NCBI GenBank assembly: GCA_947630375.1
Contig: CANRHH010000003.1
Location: 32,502 to 96,501, forward strand
Reading direction: 5' to 3'
Length of the DNA: 64,000 nucleotides
DNA from: an uncultured Oscillospiraceae bacterium
GTDB taxonomy: Bacteria; Bacillota; Clostridia; Oscillospirales; Oscillospiraceae
The number at the start of each line of letters is the position of its first letter. Positions within the stretch are counted from its first letter, which is position 1. Made by a program: the position numbers and the translations under genes. The notes under the pieces are model-generated. The model searched no databases. It was not told where the DNA came from and saw only the letters and a list, made by a program, of their open reading frames with translations. Shown here in pieces: positions 8,201-17,028 of this stretch.

Positions 8201-9309
8201 CGGCTGGAGCCGGCGAACTTGTCAAAGGGCCACTTGGGCACCTTTACCACCACATAGTCCAGGGTGGGCTCAAAGCAGGCGCAGGTCTTGCCGGTGACCT
8301 CGTTGATCACCTCATCCAGGGTATAGCCCAGGGCGATGCGGGTACTCAGCTTGGCAATGGGGTAGCCGGTGGCCTTGGAGGCCAGGGCCGAGGACCGGGA
8401 CACCCGGGGGTTGACCTCGATGACGGCGTACTCAAAGCTGTCCGGGTTCAGGGCAAACTGGCAGTTGCAGCCGCCCTCGATGCCAATGGCGGTGATGATG
8501 TCCAGCGCCGCCGTGCGCAGCATCTGGTACTCCTTGTCGCTGAGGGTCAGGGCCGGGGCCACCACGATGGAGTCCCCGGTGTGGATCCCCACCGGGTCCA
8601 GGTTCTCCATGGAGCAGACGGCGATCACGTTGCCGGCGGCGTCCCGCATGGTCTCAAACTCGATCTCCTTCCAGCCGGAGATGCAGCGCTCCACCAAGAT
8701 CTGGGTGATGGGAGACAGGTCCAGCCCGCTTTTGGCGATCTGGCGCAGCTCCGCCTCGTTCTGGGCGATGCCGCCGCCGGTGCCGCCCAGGGTATAGGCC
8801 GGGCGGACGATCACCGGGTAGCCGATCTGCCGGGCAATCTCCAGGGCGGAGGGCAGGTCGGTGGCCGTGGCGGAGGGGATCACCGGCTGGCCCATGCGCT
8901 GCAGGGTCTCCCGGAAGAGCTCCCGGTCCTCGGCCCGCTCGATGGCCTCGATGGGGGAGCCCAGCAGGCGCACCCCGTATTTCTCCAGGCTTCCGTCCCG
9001 GCTCAGCTGCATGGCGATGGTGAGGCCCGTCTGGCCCCCCAGGCCCGCCAGCAGCCCGTCGGGCCGCTCCTTGGCGATGATGCGCCGCACCGTGTCGGCG
9101 GTGAGGGGCTCTAAATAGATCTCGTCCGCCAGGTGCTTGTCGGTCATGATGGTGGCCGGGTTGGAGTTGACCAGCACGGTGTTGATCCCCTCCTGCCGCA
9201 GCACCCGGCAGGCCTGGGCCCCGGCGTAGTCAAACTCCGCCGCCTGGCCGATGACAATGGGCCCGGAGCCGATGACCAGGACCTTCTGGATGCTCTTGTC
9301 CTTAGGCAT
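5278..9309 (-). CDS. carB: Carbamoyl-phosphate synthase large subunit fused to a DapF-like domain
   Basis: 1343 residues. Residues 1 to about 1060 are a full CarB: two homologous halves with ATP-grasp domains (GSGPIVIGQAAEFDYAG and GSGPIRIGQGIEFDYSS start the two halves) and a C-terminal MGS-like allosteric domain. It makes carbamoyl phosphate from bicarbonate, ATP and ammonia supplied by CarA. From about residue 1068 (FTKMHSCGND) the reading frame runs on into a diaminopimelate-epimerase fold, with GSDGLVLI, MRSFNRDGSEG, VNVGNPHCV and ACGTGACAAA. The usual CGNG of DapF, which carries the first catalytic cysteine, is AGNN here (about residue 1135); the second cysteine (about 1287) is kept. 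Epimerase activity of this domain is therefore doubtful. The start overlaps carA by eight bases. Confidence 0.93.
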   Translation of the reverse strand: MPKDKSIQKVLVIGSGPIVIGQAAEFDYAGAQACRVLRQEGINTVLVNSNPATIMTDKHLADEIYLEPLTADTVRRIIAKERPDGLLAGLGGQTGLTIAMQLSRDGSLEKYGVRLLGSPIEAIERAEDRELFRETLQRMGQPVIPSATATDLPSALEIARQIGYPVIVRPAYTLGGTGGGIAQNEAELRQIAKSGLDLSPITQILVERCISGWKEIEFETMRDAAGNVIAVCSMENLDPVGIHTGDSIVVAPALTLSDKEYQMLRTAALDIITAIGIEGGCNCQFALNPDSFEYAVIEVNPRVSRSSALASKATGYPIAKLSTRIALGYTLDEVINEVTGKTCACFEPTLDYVVVKVPKWPFDKFAGSSRKLGTQMKATGEVMAIASNFEMALMKAVRGAEINLDTLNAPPLTAAPVRERLAQQNDRRLFTVFEALKAGVSVEEIHAITKIDPWFLCKIQNLADYELELAREGLTAERYRRGKLLGYPDEALRRLSGAETVPGLAMHYKMVDTCGAEFEAQTPYFYSGFDAECEAESFKRSGKPVVMVLGSGPIRIGQGIEFDYSSVHCVWTLRELGYDVVIVNNNPETVSTDYDTADRLYFEPLCREDVLNIIRVEKPIGVVVAFGGQTAIKLTQFLDGLGIPILGTSADSIDIAEDRARFDALLERFGISRPKGRGVNGLEGALAAAEELGYPVLLRPSYVIGGQNMTISHDRLQTERYMRTILSGGIENPVLVDKYMPGIELEVDVLSDGEQVLIPGIMEHIERAGIHSGDSIAVYPPYNLDDRQLHRICDCSEKLALALGTKGLVNIQYLIYDGELYVIEVNPRASRTVPYISKVTNVPMVDLASRIMLGEKLRDLGCGTGLAPVPPYYAVKVPVFSFEKLNDANSILGPEMKSTGEVLGIGATLAEAMFKGLTAAGFRLPPRERSGAGVLLSVETGDYQEILTLARRFYELGLKLYATPGTAEAIASLGVEVESVPNATESGEIHRLMERGALCYIVYTGAVKDATMGDYIALHRKAMQLGIPCLTSLDTANALADIIASRFNQENTELVDINTMRRARRQVPFTKMHSCGNDYIFIENFDGSISCPESLCVSLCPAHYGVGSDGLVLIESSAVADAKMRSFNRDGSEGKLAGNNLRCVAKVLYDRGLVRRERITVETASGVKELRLFTRDGKVSTVSADMGRVSLKAEEIPAAADWERMVCYPARIGGQDYALTCVNVGNPHCVVFFPSVEHLDLEDLGPAFEYAPLFPERVNAEFVHVVNRSTLRMRVWERGIGETLACGTGACAAAVAAVENGFCDRDREIRVILPGGELTVRYDGERVSLSGAAVKVFDGTFEY

Positions 9310-10372
9310 GCTTCGTCCCTCCCATCATGGCCAGAAAGCGGTCAAACAGAAATTCCGTGTCGTGGGGGCCGCCGCTGGCCTCCGGGTGAAACTGGACGGT
9401 AAAGCAGTTCAGGTCCGGGTAGTCCAGGCCCTCGCAGCTGCCGTCGTTGGCGTTGACGCAGCTGAGCTTCGCCAGGCCCTCCATGCTCTCGCTGAGCACC
9501 GCATAGCCGTGGTTCTGGCTGGTGATGAAGCAGCGGCCGCTGTCCAGGAAGCGGACCGGCTGGTTGGCCCCCCGGTGGCCGTATTTGAGCTTGACGGTCT
9601 TTCCCCCGGCGGCCAGGGCCGCCAGCTGATGCCCCAGGCAGATGCCGAAGACCGGGAGCCTGCCCAGCAGCTTTTTCAGCTCCGCCACACAGGCGGCGTT
9701 CTCCTCCGGGTCCCCGGGGCCGTTGGAGAGCATGAGCCCGTCCGGCTGCAGGGCCAGCACCGCCTCGGCGGAGGTGTCCTGGGGCAGGACCGTCACCCGG
9801 CAGCCCCGCTTGGTGAGGCAGCGGATGATGTTCTCCTTGGCGCCGTAGTCCAGCAGGGCCACATGGAACCTCTCCTCCCCCTGGGCGGGCCGGACAGAGG
9901 GCTCCTTGCAGCTGGCCGCCGCCACCGCGCCCCGGACCGCATAGGCGGCGATATCCGCCCGGTCCTCCGGGATGCGGGAGCAGATCTTGGCATTCATGAC
10001 CCCCTGGGTGCGGATCAGCCGGGTGATGGCCCGGGTGTCCACCCCGCAGATGCCGGGGATGCCCCGGTCCTTCAAAAAGCGGTCCAGGGGATACTGGCTG
10101 CGGAAGTTGGAGGGCTGGGCGCACAGCTGGCGGACCACATAGCCTTTCGCTAAACAGGGGCCCTCGAAATCCTCCTCGATGACCCCATAGTTGCCGATGA
10201 GAGGGAAGGTCTGCATGATGATCTGCCCGGCGTAGCTGGGGTCGGTCAGGGTCTCTAAATACCCCTCCATGCCGGTGGTAAACACCAGCTCCCCCAGGCT
10301 GTCGCCCGCCGCGCCGATCCGCTCTCCCTCGAAAATCGCGCCATTATTCAAAACAAGATAGGCTTTTTCCAT
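9302..10372 (-). CDS. carA: Carbamoyl-phosphate synthase small subunit (glutaminase)
   Basis: 356 residues from ATG 10372 (MEKAYLVLNNG). It has the N-terminal CarA domain (GYLETLTDPSYAGQI, GICGVDTRAITR) and a C-terminal class I glutamine amidotransferase domain with the nucleophile in GICLGHQLAAL and the His/Glu pair in QFHPEASGGP. It supplies ammonia to CarB. The start has only a weak ribosome site; translation may be coupled to argF, which ends about 20 bases upstream. It overlaps carB by eight bases. Its place after argF suggests a CPSase mainly tied to arginine synthesis, though pyrimidine synthesis may share it. Confidence 0.95.
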   Translation of the reverse strand: MEKAYLVLNNGAIFEGERIGAAGDSLGELVFTTGMEGYLETLTDPSYAGQIIMQTFPLIGNYGVIEEDFEGPCLAKGYVVRQLCAQPSNFRSQYPLDRFLKDRGIPGICGVDTRAITRLIRTQGVMNAKICSRIPEDRADIAAYAVRGAVAAASCKEPSVRPAQGEERFHVALLDYGAKENIIRCLTKRGCRVTVLPQDTSAEAVLALQPDGLMLSNGPGDPEENAACVAELKKLLGRLPVFGICLGHQLAALAAGGKTVKLKYGHRGANQPVRFLDSGRCFITSQNHGYAVLSESMEGLAKLSCVNANDGSCEGLDYPDLNCFTVQFHPEASGGPHDTEFLFDRFLAMMGGTKHA

Positions 10373-10392
10373 CTTTGCCCCGTTTCTCCCGC

Positions 10393-11394
10393 TCACAGCG
10401 TGGCCGCCATGACCGCCTTGATGGTGTGCATCCGGTTCTCCGCCTCGTCAAAAACGATGGACTGGGGCCCCTCAAAGACGGCGTGGGTCACCTCCATGCA
10501 GTCCAGTCCGAATTTGGCGTGGATGGCCCGGCCGGTCTCCGTCTCCAGGTCGTGGAAGGCGGGCAGGCAGTGCATGAAGCGGCACTGGGGCCCCGCCTGG
10601 GCCATGAGCTTCTCGTCGATCCGGTAAGGCAGCAGGTCCGCGATCCGCTGGGCCCAGACCTCCTCCGGCTCCCCCATGGAGACCCACACATCGGTGTACA
10701 GCACGTCCGCGCCCTGCACCGCCTTCATCGGGTCCGTCTCAAAGTTCAGCTCCGCGCCGGTGCCGGCGGCGATCTCCCGGCAGCGGGAGACCAGCTCCCC
10801 GTCGGGGAAATAGCTCTCCGGGGCGCAGGCGGTAAAGCGCATCCCCATCTTGGCGCAGCCCACCATCAGGGAGTTGCCCATGTTGTAGCGGGCGTCCCCC
10901 AGGTAGACCAGCTTCCTGCCCTCCAGGGAGCCGAAGTGCTCCTGGACGGTGAGGAAGTCCGCCAAGATCTGGGTGGGGTGGAACTCGTTGGTGAGCCCGT
11001 TCCACACGGGCACTCCGGCGTAGCGGGCCAGGGTCTCCACCCGCTCCTGGCCGTAGCCCCGGTACTCGATGCCGTCGAACATCCGGCCCAGGACCCGGGC
11101 CGTGTCCGCGATGCTCTCCTTCTTGCCCAGCTGGCTGGCTTTGGGGTCCAGATACACGGCCCCCATGCCCAGATCCGCCGCCGCCACCTCGAAGCTGCAG
11201 CGGGTGCGGGTGCTGGTCTTCTCAAAGATCAGGGCCACGTTCTTCCCCGGGAAGTGCCGGTGGGGGATGCCCTTTTTCTTCTCCGCTTTCAGCAGGGCCG
11301 CCAGGGCCAGCAGGGCGGAGATCTCCTCTGGGGTATAGTCCAGCAGCGTCAAAAAGCTGCGGCCTTTGAAATTCAGATCGCCTTTAAAATCCAT
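10393..11394 (-). CDS. argF: Ornithine carbamoyltransferase
   Basis: 333 residues, the usual OTCase length. It shows the carbamoyl-phosphate site STRTRCSFE, the HPTQ motif ([11 protein letters not shown]) and the ornithine-binding, cysteine-containing HCLPAFHD. It converts ornithine and carbamoyl phosphate into citrulline. It lies between argD and carA, so the enzyme and its carbamoyl-phosphate source are made together. The biosynthetic context (argB, argC, argJ alongside) argues against a catabolic ArcB role. Confidence 0.96.
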   Translation of the reverse strand: MDFKGDLNFKGRSFLTLLDYTPEEISALLALAALLKAEKKKGIPHRHFPGKNVALIFEKTSTRTRCSFEVAAADLGMGAVYLDPKASQLGKKESIADTARVLGRMFDGIEYRGYGQERVETLARYAGVPVWNGLTNEFHPTQILADFLTVQEHFGSLEGRKLVYLGDARYNMGNSLMVGCAKMGMRFTACAPESYFPDGELVSRCREIAAGTGAELNFETDPMKAVQGADVLYTDVWVSMGEPEEVWAQRIADLLPYRIDEKLMAQAGPQCRFMHCLPAFHDLETETGRAIHAKFGLDCMEVTHAVFEGPQSIVFDEAENRMHTIKAVMAATL

Positions 11395-11404
11395 CGCTCT
11401 CTCC

Positions 11405-12571
11405 TTATGCCAGTTCCTCTTTGATCAGCGCCGCCGCCTTCAGCAGCAGCTCCTCCGGGATATTCAGCGCCGGCAGCAGCCGGATCTTGTCTTTCGCCGT
11501 CAGGCACAGGACGCCCCGGCCGATCAGGGCCCGGACCACGTCCCCGGCGCTCTTTTTGGCGGGCTTGACGCCGATCATCAGCCCCAGACCGGTGACGGCC
11601 TCCACGCCCTCGGCCCCCTCCAGGGCCTGGCGCACCAGCTCTCCCTTCCGCCGGACCTGGGCGAGAAAGTCCTCATCCAGGCGTTCCAAGATGCTCAGGG
11701 CCCCGGCGCAGCACACCGGGTTGCCACCGAAGGTGGAGCCGTGGTCCCCGGCCCCTAAGACAAATTCCGCCTTCTCCCCCAACAGGGTGGCCCCTAAGGG
11801 CAGGCCACCCCCAAGGCCCTTGGCGGTGGAGACCACGTCCGGCGTAATGCCGTAGCGCATGTAGGCGTACAGGGCGCCGGAGCGGCCGTTGCCGGTCTGC
11901 ACCTCGTCCACCAAGAGCAGAATGTCCTCCGCCGCGCAGAAGGCGGCCACGGCCTGCACATAGTCCTTCTCCAGGGTGTTCACGCCGCCCTCCCCCTGGA
12001 CGCACTCGATCAGCACGCCTGCGGCCTTGTGCTTTAAAGCGGCGGCCTTCAGGGCCTCCAGGTCCCCGGCGGGGACGCTGACGAAGCCCGGGGTCAGGGG
12101 CTGAAACAGCTCATGGTAGTGCTCCTGGCCGGTGGCGGCCAGGGTGGTCAGGGTCCGGCCGTGGAAGCTGTTTTCCAGGGTCAGAATGGTATAGTGCTCC
12201 GGCCCCTTTTTTTCCGCGGCATATTTTCTCGCCGCCTTGATGGCGCACTCGTTGGCCTCGGCCCCGGAGTTGGAGAAGAACACCTTTTTCATCCCGGTCC
12301 GCTGGCAGAGCATCTGGGCCAGTTTGGCGCAGGGCTCGGTATAATAGAGGTTGGACATGTGCTGCACCTTGCCCAGCTGCTCGGTGACCGCCGCGCGCCA
12401 CACCGGGTCCGCGATGCCGAAGGCGGTGACGCCGATGCCGCTGCCTAAATCTATGTACTCCTTCCCGGCCTCGTCATAGACCAGGGAGCCCTGCCCGGAG
12501 ACGATCTCCACCGGGAACCGGGCGTAGGTATTGGCCACATACTGCTTGTCGATCGCTTTTAAATCAGACAT
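11405..12571 (-). CDS. argD: Acetylornithine aminotransferase
   Basis: 388 residues, class III PLP-dependent aminotransferase. Visible motifs: [10 protein letters not shown] near the N-terminus, [32 protein letters not shown], the [14 protein letters not shown] block and the PLP lysine in [11 protein letters not shown]. It transaminates N-acetylglutamate semialdehyde to N-acetylornithine. Its ATG overlaps the argB stop by eight bases, so the two are translationally coupled. The family can also act as succinyl-DAP aminotransferase in lysine synthesis, which the operon context makes secondary. Confidence 0.95.
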   Translation of the reverse strand: MSDLKAIDKQYVANTYARFPVEIVSGQGSLVYDEAGKEYIDLGSGIGVTAFGIADPVWRAAVTEQLGKVQHMSNLYYTEPCAKLAQMLCQRTGMKKVFFSNSGAEANECAIKAARKYAAEKKGPEHYTILTLENSFHGRTLTTLAATGQEHYHELFQPLTPGFVSVPAGDLEALKAAALKHKAAGVLIECVQGEGGVNTLEKDYVQAVAAFCAAEDILLLVDEVQTGNGRSGALYAYMRYGITPDVVSTAKGLGGGLPLGATLLGEKAEFVLGAGDHGSTFGGNPVCCAGALSILERLDEDFLAQVRRKGELVRQALEGAEGVEAVTGLGLMIGVKPAKKSAGDVVRALIGRGVLCLTAKDKIRLLPALNIPEELLLKAAALIKEELA

Positions 12572-13439
12572 CTTCTTCTCCTTTTATCACCATGGTCCCG
12601 GCGCCCTCGTCGGTGAGGATCTCCATCAAAATGGAGTGGGGCACCCGGCCATCCATAATAATCACGCTCTCCACGCCCCGGTAAATGGCGTCGATGCAGC
12701 AGTCCACTTTGGGGATCATCCCCCCGGAGATCACGTTCTGCTTGAACAGCTCCGTGGCCTGGGAGATGGTCAGGCGGCTGATAAGGGTCTCGGGCCGGTC
12801 CTTGTCCAGCAGGACGCCGGCGATATCCGTCATCAAAATCAGCCTCTCCGCCTTCAGGGCCCCGGCGATGCAGGCCGCCGCCGTGTCGCCGTTGATGTTG
12901 TAGGTGTTGCCCTCGCTGTCACAGCCCACGGTGGAGATCACCGGGATATAGCCCTTCTCCAACAGGTCCAGCACCGGCTGGATGTTCACAGCGCTGATGG
13001 TGCCCACATAGCCCAGCTGGGGGTCCTTCATCCGGGCCTGGATCAGGCCGCCGTCCATGCCGGACAGGCCCATGGCCCGGCCCCCCTTGGCCTCCAAAAG
13101 GCTCACCAGGGTCTTGTTCACCTTCCCGGCCAGGACCATCTGCACGATGTCCATGGTCTCCCGGTCCGTGACCCGGAGCCCGTCCACGAATTGGGGCTTC
13201 TTCCCCAACCGGGTCATCAGCTCGCTGATCTCCGGGCCGCCCCCGTGGACCAGCACCACCTTCACCCCCACCAGGGACAGCAGGACGATATCCTCCATCA
13301 CCTGCTGCTTCAGCTGCTCGTTGATCATGGCATTGCCGCCGTATTTGACCACCACGATCTTGCCGTTATACTGCCGGATATAGGGCAGGGCCTGGGTCAG
13401 GACCCGGGCCCGCTGGGCATTGGAAAACTCTTCGCTCAT
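12564..13439 (-). CDS. argB: N-acetylglutamate kinase
   Basis: 291 residues, amino acid kinase family. Motifs: VVKYGGNAM at the phosphate site, VLVHGGGPEI for substrate binding, and NINGDTAAACIAGAL with LMTDIAGVL at the nucleotide site. It phosphorylates N-acetylglutamate, usually the arginine-feedback step in cyclic pathways. No long N-terminal helix of the arginine-sensitive type is obvious beyond the first 20 residues (SNAQRARVLTQALPYI), which could be part of one. ATGA overlap with argJ. Confidence 0.95.
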   Translation of the reverse strand: MSEEFSNAQRARVLTQALPYIRQYNGKIVVVKYGGNAMINEQLKQQVMEDIVLLSLVGVKVVLVHGGGPEISELMTRLGKKPQFVDGLRVTDRETMDIVQMVLAGKVNKTLVSLLEAKGGRAMGLSGMDGGLIQARMKDPQLGYVGTISAVNIQPVLDLLEKGYIPVISTVGCDSEGNTYNINGDTAAACIAGALKAERLILMTDIAGVLLDKDRPETLISRLTISQATELFKQNVISGGMIPKVDCCIDAIYRGVESVIIMDGRVPHSILMEILTDEGAGTMVIKGEEDV

Positions 13440-14650
13440 GTTCTGTAGTCCCCGTTGATCTTCACATAGTCATAGGTCAGGTCGCAGCCCCAGGCGGTGG
13501 CGGAGGCGTCCCCGTCGCCCAGGGAGACCAGGATCTCGATCTCGCTCTCGGTCAGAACCTTTTTGGCCTCCTCCTCGGAGAAAGGCACCCCGGCCCCGTC
13601 CCGGCAGACCTCCACAGTCCCCGCGGCGGACCGGAAGCGGACGCCCACCTTGTGCACATCCAGGTCCGCGCCGCTGTAGCCCAGGGCGCAGAGCACCCGG
13701 CCCCAGTTGGCGTCGGCGCCGAACATGGCCGCCTTGGTCAGGTTGGAGCAGACGACGCTCTTGGCCGCGGTCTTGGCGGCTTTTTCGTCCTTGGCCCCGG
13801 TGACGGCGCACTCCAGCAGCTTGGTGGCCCCCTCCCCGTCTCCGGCAATGCGGCGGCAGAGCGCCACGGTGACGGTGTTCAGGGCCTGCATGAAGACCTC
13901 GAGATCCGGCCCTTCGGCCCGGATCTCCGGATTCCCGGCCAGGCCGTTGGCCAGAACGGTGACCATGTCATTGGTGGAGGTGTCCCCGTCCACGCTGATC
14001 ATGTTGAAGGTGCTGGCCACGTCGCCCCGGAGGGCCTTTTGCAGCATGGCGGGAGAGATGGCCGCGTCGGTGGTGATAAACACCAGCATGGTGGCCATAT
14101 TGGGGTGGATCATGCCGCTGCCCTTGGCGATGCCGCCCAGGCGGCAGACCTTGCCCCCCAGCGTAAACTCCACCGCCACTTCCTTGCGCCGGGTGTCGGT
14201 GGTCATGATGGCCTCGCAGGCGTCGCCGCTGCCCTGGCCGGACAGAGCCTCCGCCAGCTCGCCGATCTTTTCCCGGATGGGGTCCAGGCTCAGGGGCTGA
14301 CCGATGACCCCCGTAGAGGCCACCACCACGTCCTCCGGCGCGATGCCCAGCTCCCCGGCGGCCAGCTCCGCCATGCCCCGGGCGATCTCCAGGCCGTTGG
14401 CGTTGCAGGTGTTGGCGTTGCCGCTGTTGCAGATCACGGCCTGGGCCATCCCGTCGGCCAGGTGCTCTTTGGTCAGCACCAGGGGCGCGCCCTTGACCAG
14501 GTTGGTGGTGTATACGGCGGCGGCGCTGGCCCGTTTCTCGCTGACGATCAGGGCCAGGTCCTTCTTGCTCCGGTTGTGCCGGATGCCGCAGTGGATGCCC
14601 GCGGCCCGAAATCCCTTGGCGGCGCACACACCGCCGGAAACGATCTTCAT
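13436..14650 (-). CDS. argJ: Bifunctional ornithine acetyltransferase / N-acetylglutamate synthase
   Basis: 404 residues from ATG 14650 (MKIVSGGVCAAKGF), with AGGAG about 10 bases upstream inside the argC stop region; an earlier ATG at 14671 would overlap that ribosome site. It contains the self-cleavage region KGSGMIHPNMATML, where the peptide bond before Thr is cut to give alpha and beta chains with Thr as nucleophile. It recycles acetyl groups from N-acetylornithine to glutamate, which explains why no argA or argE is needed in this operon. Confidence 0.95.
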   Translation of the reverse strand: MKIVSGGVCAAKGFRAAGIHCGIRHNRSKKDLALIVSEKRASAAAVYTTNLVKGAPLVLTKEHLADGMAQAVICNSGNANTCNANGLEIARGMAELAAGELGIAPEDVVVASTGVIGQPLSLDPIREKIGELAEALSGQGSGDACEAIMTTDTRRKEVAVEFTLGGKVCRLGGIAKGSGMIHPNMATMLVFITTDAAISPAMLQKALRGDVASTFNMISVDGDTSTNDMVTVLANGLAGNPEIRAEGPDLEVFMQALNTVTVALCRRIAGDGEGATKLLECAVTGAKDEKAAKTAAKSVVCSNLTKAAMFGADANWGRVLCALGYSGADLDVHKVGVRFRSAAGTVEVCRDGAGVPFSEEEAKKVLTESEIEILVSLGDGDASATAWGCDLTYDYVKINGDYRT

Positions 14651-14667
14651 ACGCTGTTGTCTCCTCA

Positions 14668-15582
14668 TCAAAGCTGTAAGCCTGTGGTCTCGTCCAGGCC
14701 CAAGAGAATGTTCATGTTCTGGATGGCCGCCCCGGAGGCGCCCTTGCCCAAGTTGTCAAAGCTGGAGATGAGCAGCAGCCGCTCCTCATTCCCCGCCACG
14801 GTGACCGTCATGCTGTCCCGGCCGCTGAGGGCGTTGGCGGGCAGCAGCCCCTCCGGGCCGTCTTCATAGCGGACCACCGGCCCGGCGTAGACGGCCCGGT
14901 ACAGGGCCTTTACGTCCTCCGCCGTCCCCCGCAGCTGGGAGGCGAAGAGGGGCACCGTCACCTGCATCCCGCTGTAAAAATCCGCCACCACCGGGCAGAA
15001 CACCGGCGGGCAGTCCAGGCCGCAGACGGCGGCCATCTCGGGCAGATGCTTGTGGGCCTGGTTCAGGCCGTACTGCCGGGGCGCGTCATAGAGGGCGGGG
15101 CGTTCCGCCTGTTCGTACTCGGCGATCATCTTTTTCCCGCCGCCGGAGTACCCCGTCAGGGAGAAACAGCACAGGGCCGCGTCTTTGGCCACCAGGCCCT
15201 CCCGGACCAGGGGCTCCACTAAGGAGATGAAGCCGCTGGCGTGGCAGCCCGGGTTGGCGATGCGCTTGGAGGCGCGGATCCGCGCCCGCCGGTCCCCCAA
15301 CTCCGGGAAGCCGTATTCCCAGCCGGGGGCGGTCCGGTGGGCGGTGGAGGTGTCGATCACCGCGGTGTCCCCGTGGACCAGGGCCGCGGCCTCCACGGCG
15401 GCGGCGTCCGGCAGGCAGAAAAAGGCGATATCGGCGGCGTTGATGGCCTCCTCCCGGGCTTTCAGGTCCTTGCGCCGCTCCTCGGGCAGGCGGATCAGCT
15501 CCAGCTCCGGCCGGCTCTCCAGCCGCTCCCGGATCCGCAGGCCGGTGGTGCCGGCGCTGCCGTCAATAAAAATCTTGGTCAT
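14668..15582 (-). CDS. argC: N-acetyl-gamma-glutamyl-phosphate reductase (short, type 2)
   Basis: 304 residues, shorter than the roughly 340-residue common form, and fitting the type 2 AGPR subgroup. It begins KIFIDGSAGTTGLRI (NADP-binding loop) and has the catalytic cysteine in ANPGCHASG and a conserved histidine-containing QAHKHLPE. It reduces N-acetylglutamyl phosphate to the semialdehyde. Start by ATGA overlap with argH. Confidence 0.93.
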   Translation of the reverse strand: MTKIFIDGSAGTTGLRIRERLESRPELELIRLPEERRKDLKAREEAINAADIAFFCLPDAAAVEAAALVHGDTAVIDTSTAHRTAPGWEYGFPELGDRRARIRASKRIANPGCHASGFISLVEPLVREGLVAKDAALCCFSLTGYSGGGKKMIAEYEQAERPALYDAPRQYGLNQAHKHLPEMAAVCGLDCPPVFCPVVADFYSGMQVTVPLFASQLRGTAEDVKALYRAVYAGPVVRYEDGPEGLLPANALSGRDSMTVTVAGNEERLLLISSFDNLGKGASGAAIQNMNILLGLDETTGLQL

Positions 15583-16955
15583 TTCTCTAAAAACTCCTCG
15601 ATACTCCGGATCTGGGCCTCCACCGAGGCCAGGGACGTGCCGCCCTCGGAGATCCGCTTCTCCATACAGGCGCGGATATCGATCTCCTCGAACAGGTCCT
15701 TGTCAAACAGAGGGCTGTACGCCCGGTAGTCCTCCAGGGACAGCTCCTCCAGCACCGTGCCCCCGGCCAGGCACCGGGCCACGATCCGGCCGGAGATCTT
15801 GTAGGCGTCCCGGAAGGGCAGGCCCTTTTTCACTAAGTAATCCGCCAGGTCGGTGGCGTTGATAAAGCCGCCCCGGGCCGCGGCGAGCATGTTGTCCTCC
15901 CGGGCGCGCATGGTGCGCACCATGGGGGCAAAGACCCCCAGGCAGAGCTTGACCGTGTCCACCGCGTCAAAGACCGCCTCTTTGTCCTCCTGCATGTCTT
16001 TGTTGTAGGCCAGGGGCAGGCCCTTCAGGGTGGTCAGCAGGGCCATCAGGTCCCCGTAGACCCGGCCCGTCTTGCCCCGGGCCAGCTCGGCCATATCCGG
16101 GTTGCGCTTCTGGGGCATGATGGAGGAGCCGGTGGTGTAGACGTCGGACAGCTCCACGAATTTAAACTCCCAGCTGGACCAGAGGATCAGCTCCTCCGCC
16201 AGGCGGGACAGATGCATCATCAAAATCGACAGGGCACTCAGCAGCTCCAGGCAGAAATCCCGGTCCGACACCCCGTCCAGGCTGTTGAGGGCGATGTCCG
16301 AAAAGCCCAGCAGCTCCGCCTCCAGGCGCCGGTCCGTGGCGTAGCTGGTGCCCGCCAGGGCGCAGCAGCCGATGGGCGACACGTCCATGCGCTTTTGCGT
16401 GTCCTCCAAACGGCCCAGATCCCGCCGGAGCATCATGCAGTAGGCCAGCAGATGGTGCCCGAAGCTGATGGGCTGGGCCCGCTGGAGATGGGTGTAGCCG
16501 GGCATGAGGGTGCTCTTGTGGGCCTTGGCCTGCTCCAGCAGGGCCTCCATCAGGGCTTTCACCAACTTCTGGATGGCCCCGATCTCCTCCCGGAGATACA
16601 GCCGCAGATCCAGAGCCACCTGGTCATTCCGGCTGCGGGCGGTGTGGAGCTTCTTGCCCAGGTCCCCTAAGCGCTTGGTCAGCTCCTGCTCCACGAACAT
16701 GTGGATATCCTCGCTTTGCAGATCAAAGGACAGCGCGCCGCTCTCCAGGTCGTTTAAAACGCCCTCCAGCCCCTGTACCAGAGCCTCCGCCTCCTCCGGG
16801 GCCAGGATCCCCGTGGCCCCCAGCATCTTCGCGTGGGCCATGCTGCCCCGGATATCCTGCCGGAACATCCGGCAGTCAAAGGCGATGGAGGAATTGAAAT
16901 CGTCCGCCAATTGATCGGTCATGCCGGCTGTGACCCCGGCCCAAAGTTTCGCCAT
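15579..16955 (-). CDS. argH: Argininosuccinate lyase
   Basis: 458 residues, normal family length. It has the fumarase/aspartase superfamily signature SSIMPQKRNPD with the catalytic serine, TARSRNDQVALD and HLQRAQPISFGHH. It splits argininosuccinate into arginine and fumarate. GGAG lies eight bases before ATG 16955. It is separated from argG by a 73-base gap holding a perfect hairpin, the only real break inside this operon. Confidence 0.96.
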   Translation of the reverse strand: MAKLWAGVTAGMTDQLADDFNSSIAFDCRMFRQDIRGSMAHAKMLGATGILAPEEAEALVQGLEGVLNDLESGALSFDLQSEDIHMFVEQELTKRLGDLGKKLHTARSRNDQVALDLRLYLREEIGAIQKLVKALMEALLEQAKAHKSTLMPGYTHLQRAQPISFGHHLLAYCMMLRRDLGRLEDTQKRMDVSPIGCCALAGTSYATDRRLEAELLGFSDIALNSLDGVSDRDFCLELLSALSILMMHLSRLAEELILWSSWEFKFVELSDVYTTGSSIMPQKRNPDMAELARGKTGRVYGDLMALLTTLKGLPLAYNKDMQEDKEAVFDAVDTVKLCLGVFAPMVRTMRAREDNMLAAARGGFINATDLADYLVKKGLPFRDAYKISGRIVARCLAGGTVLEELSLEDYRAYSPLFDKDLFEEIDIRACMEKRISEGGTSLASVEAQIRSIEEFLEK

Positions 16956-16980
16956 GGTTTTTCTCCAATTTCAGCACAAT

Positions 16981-17009
16981 TCCTGCACGGGCAAATTGCC
17001 CGTGCAGGA
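16981..17009 (-). promoter_or_regulatory. Perfect hairpin in the argG-argH gap
   Basis: 14-bp arms (16981-16994 and 16996-17009) around a single base. On the transcribed minus strand it is followed by ATTGTG, with no T-run, so it is not a standard terminator. It may be an mRNA processing or stabilising site, or a protein site. It lies 26 bases upstream of the argH start. Confidence 0.55.
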
Positions 17010-17028
17010 TGTGATCATACCGCATTTT

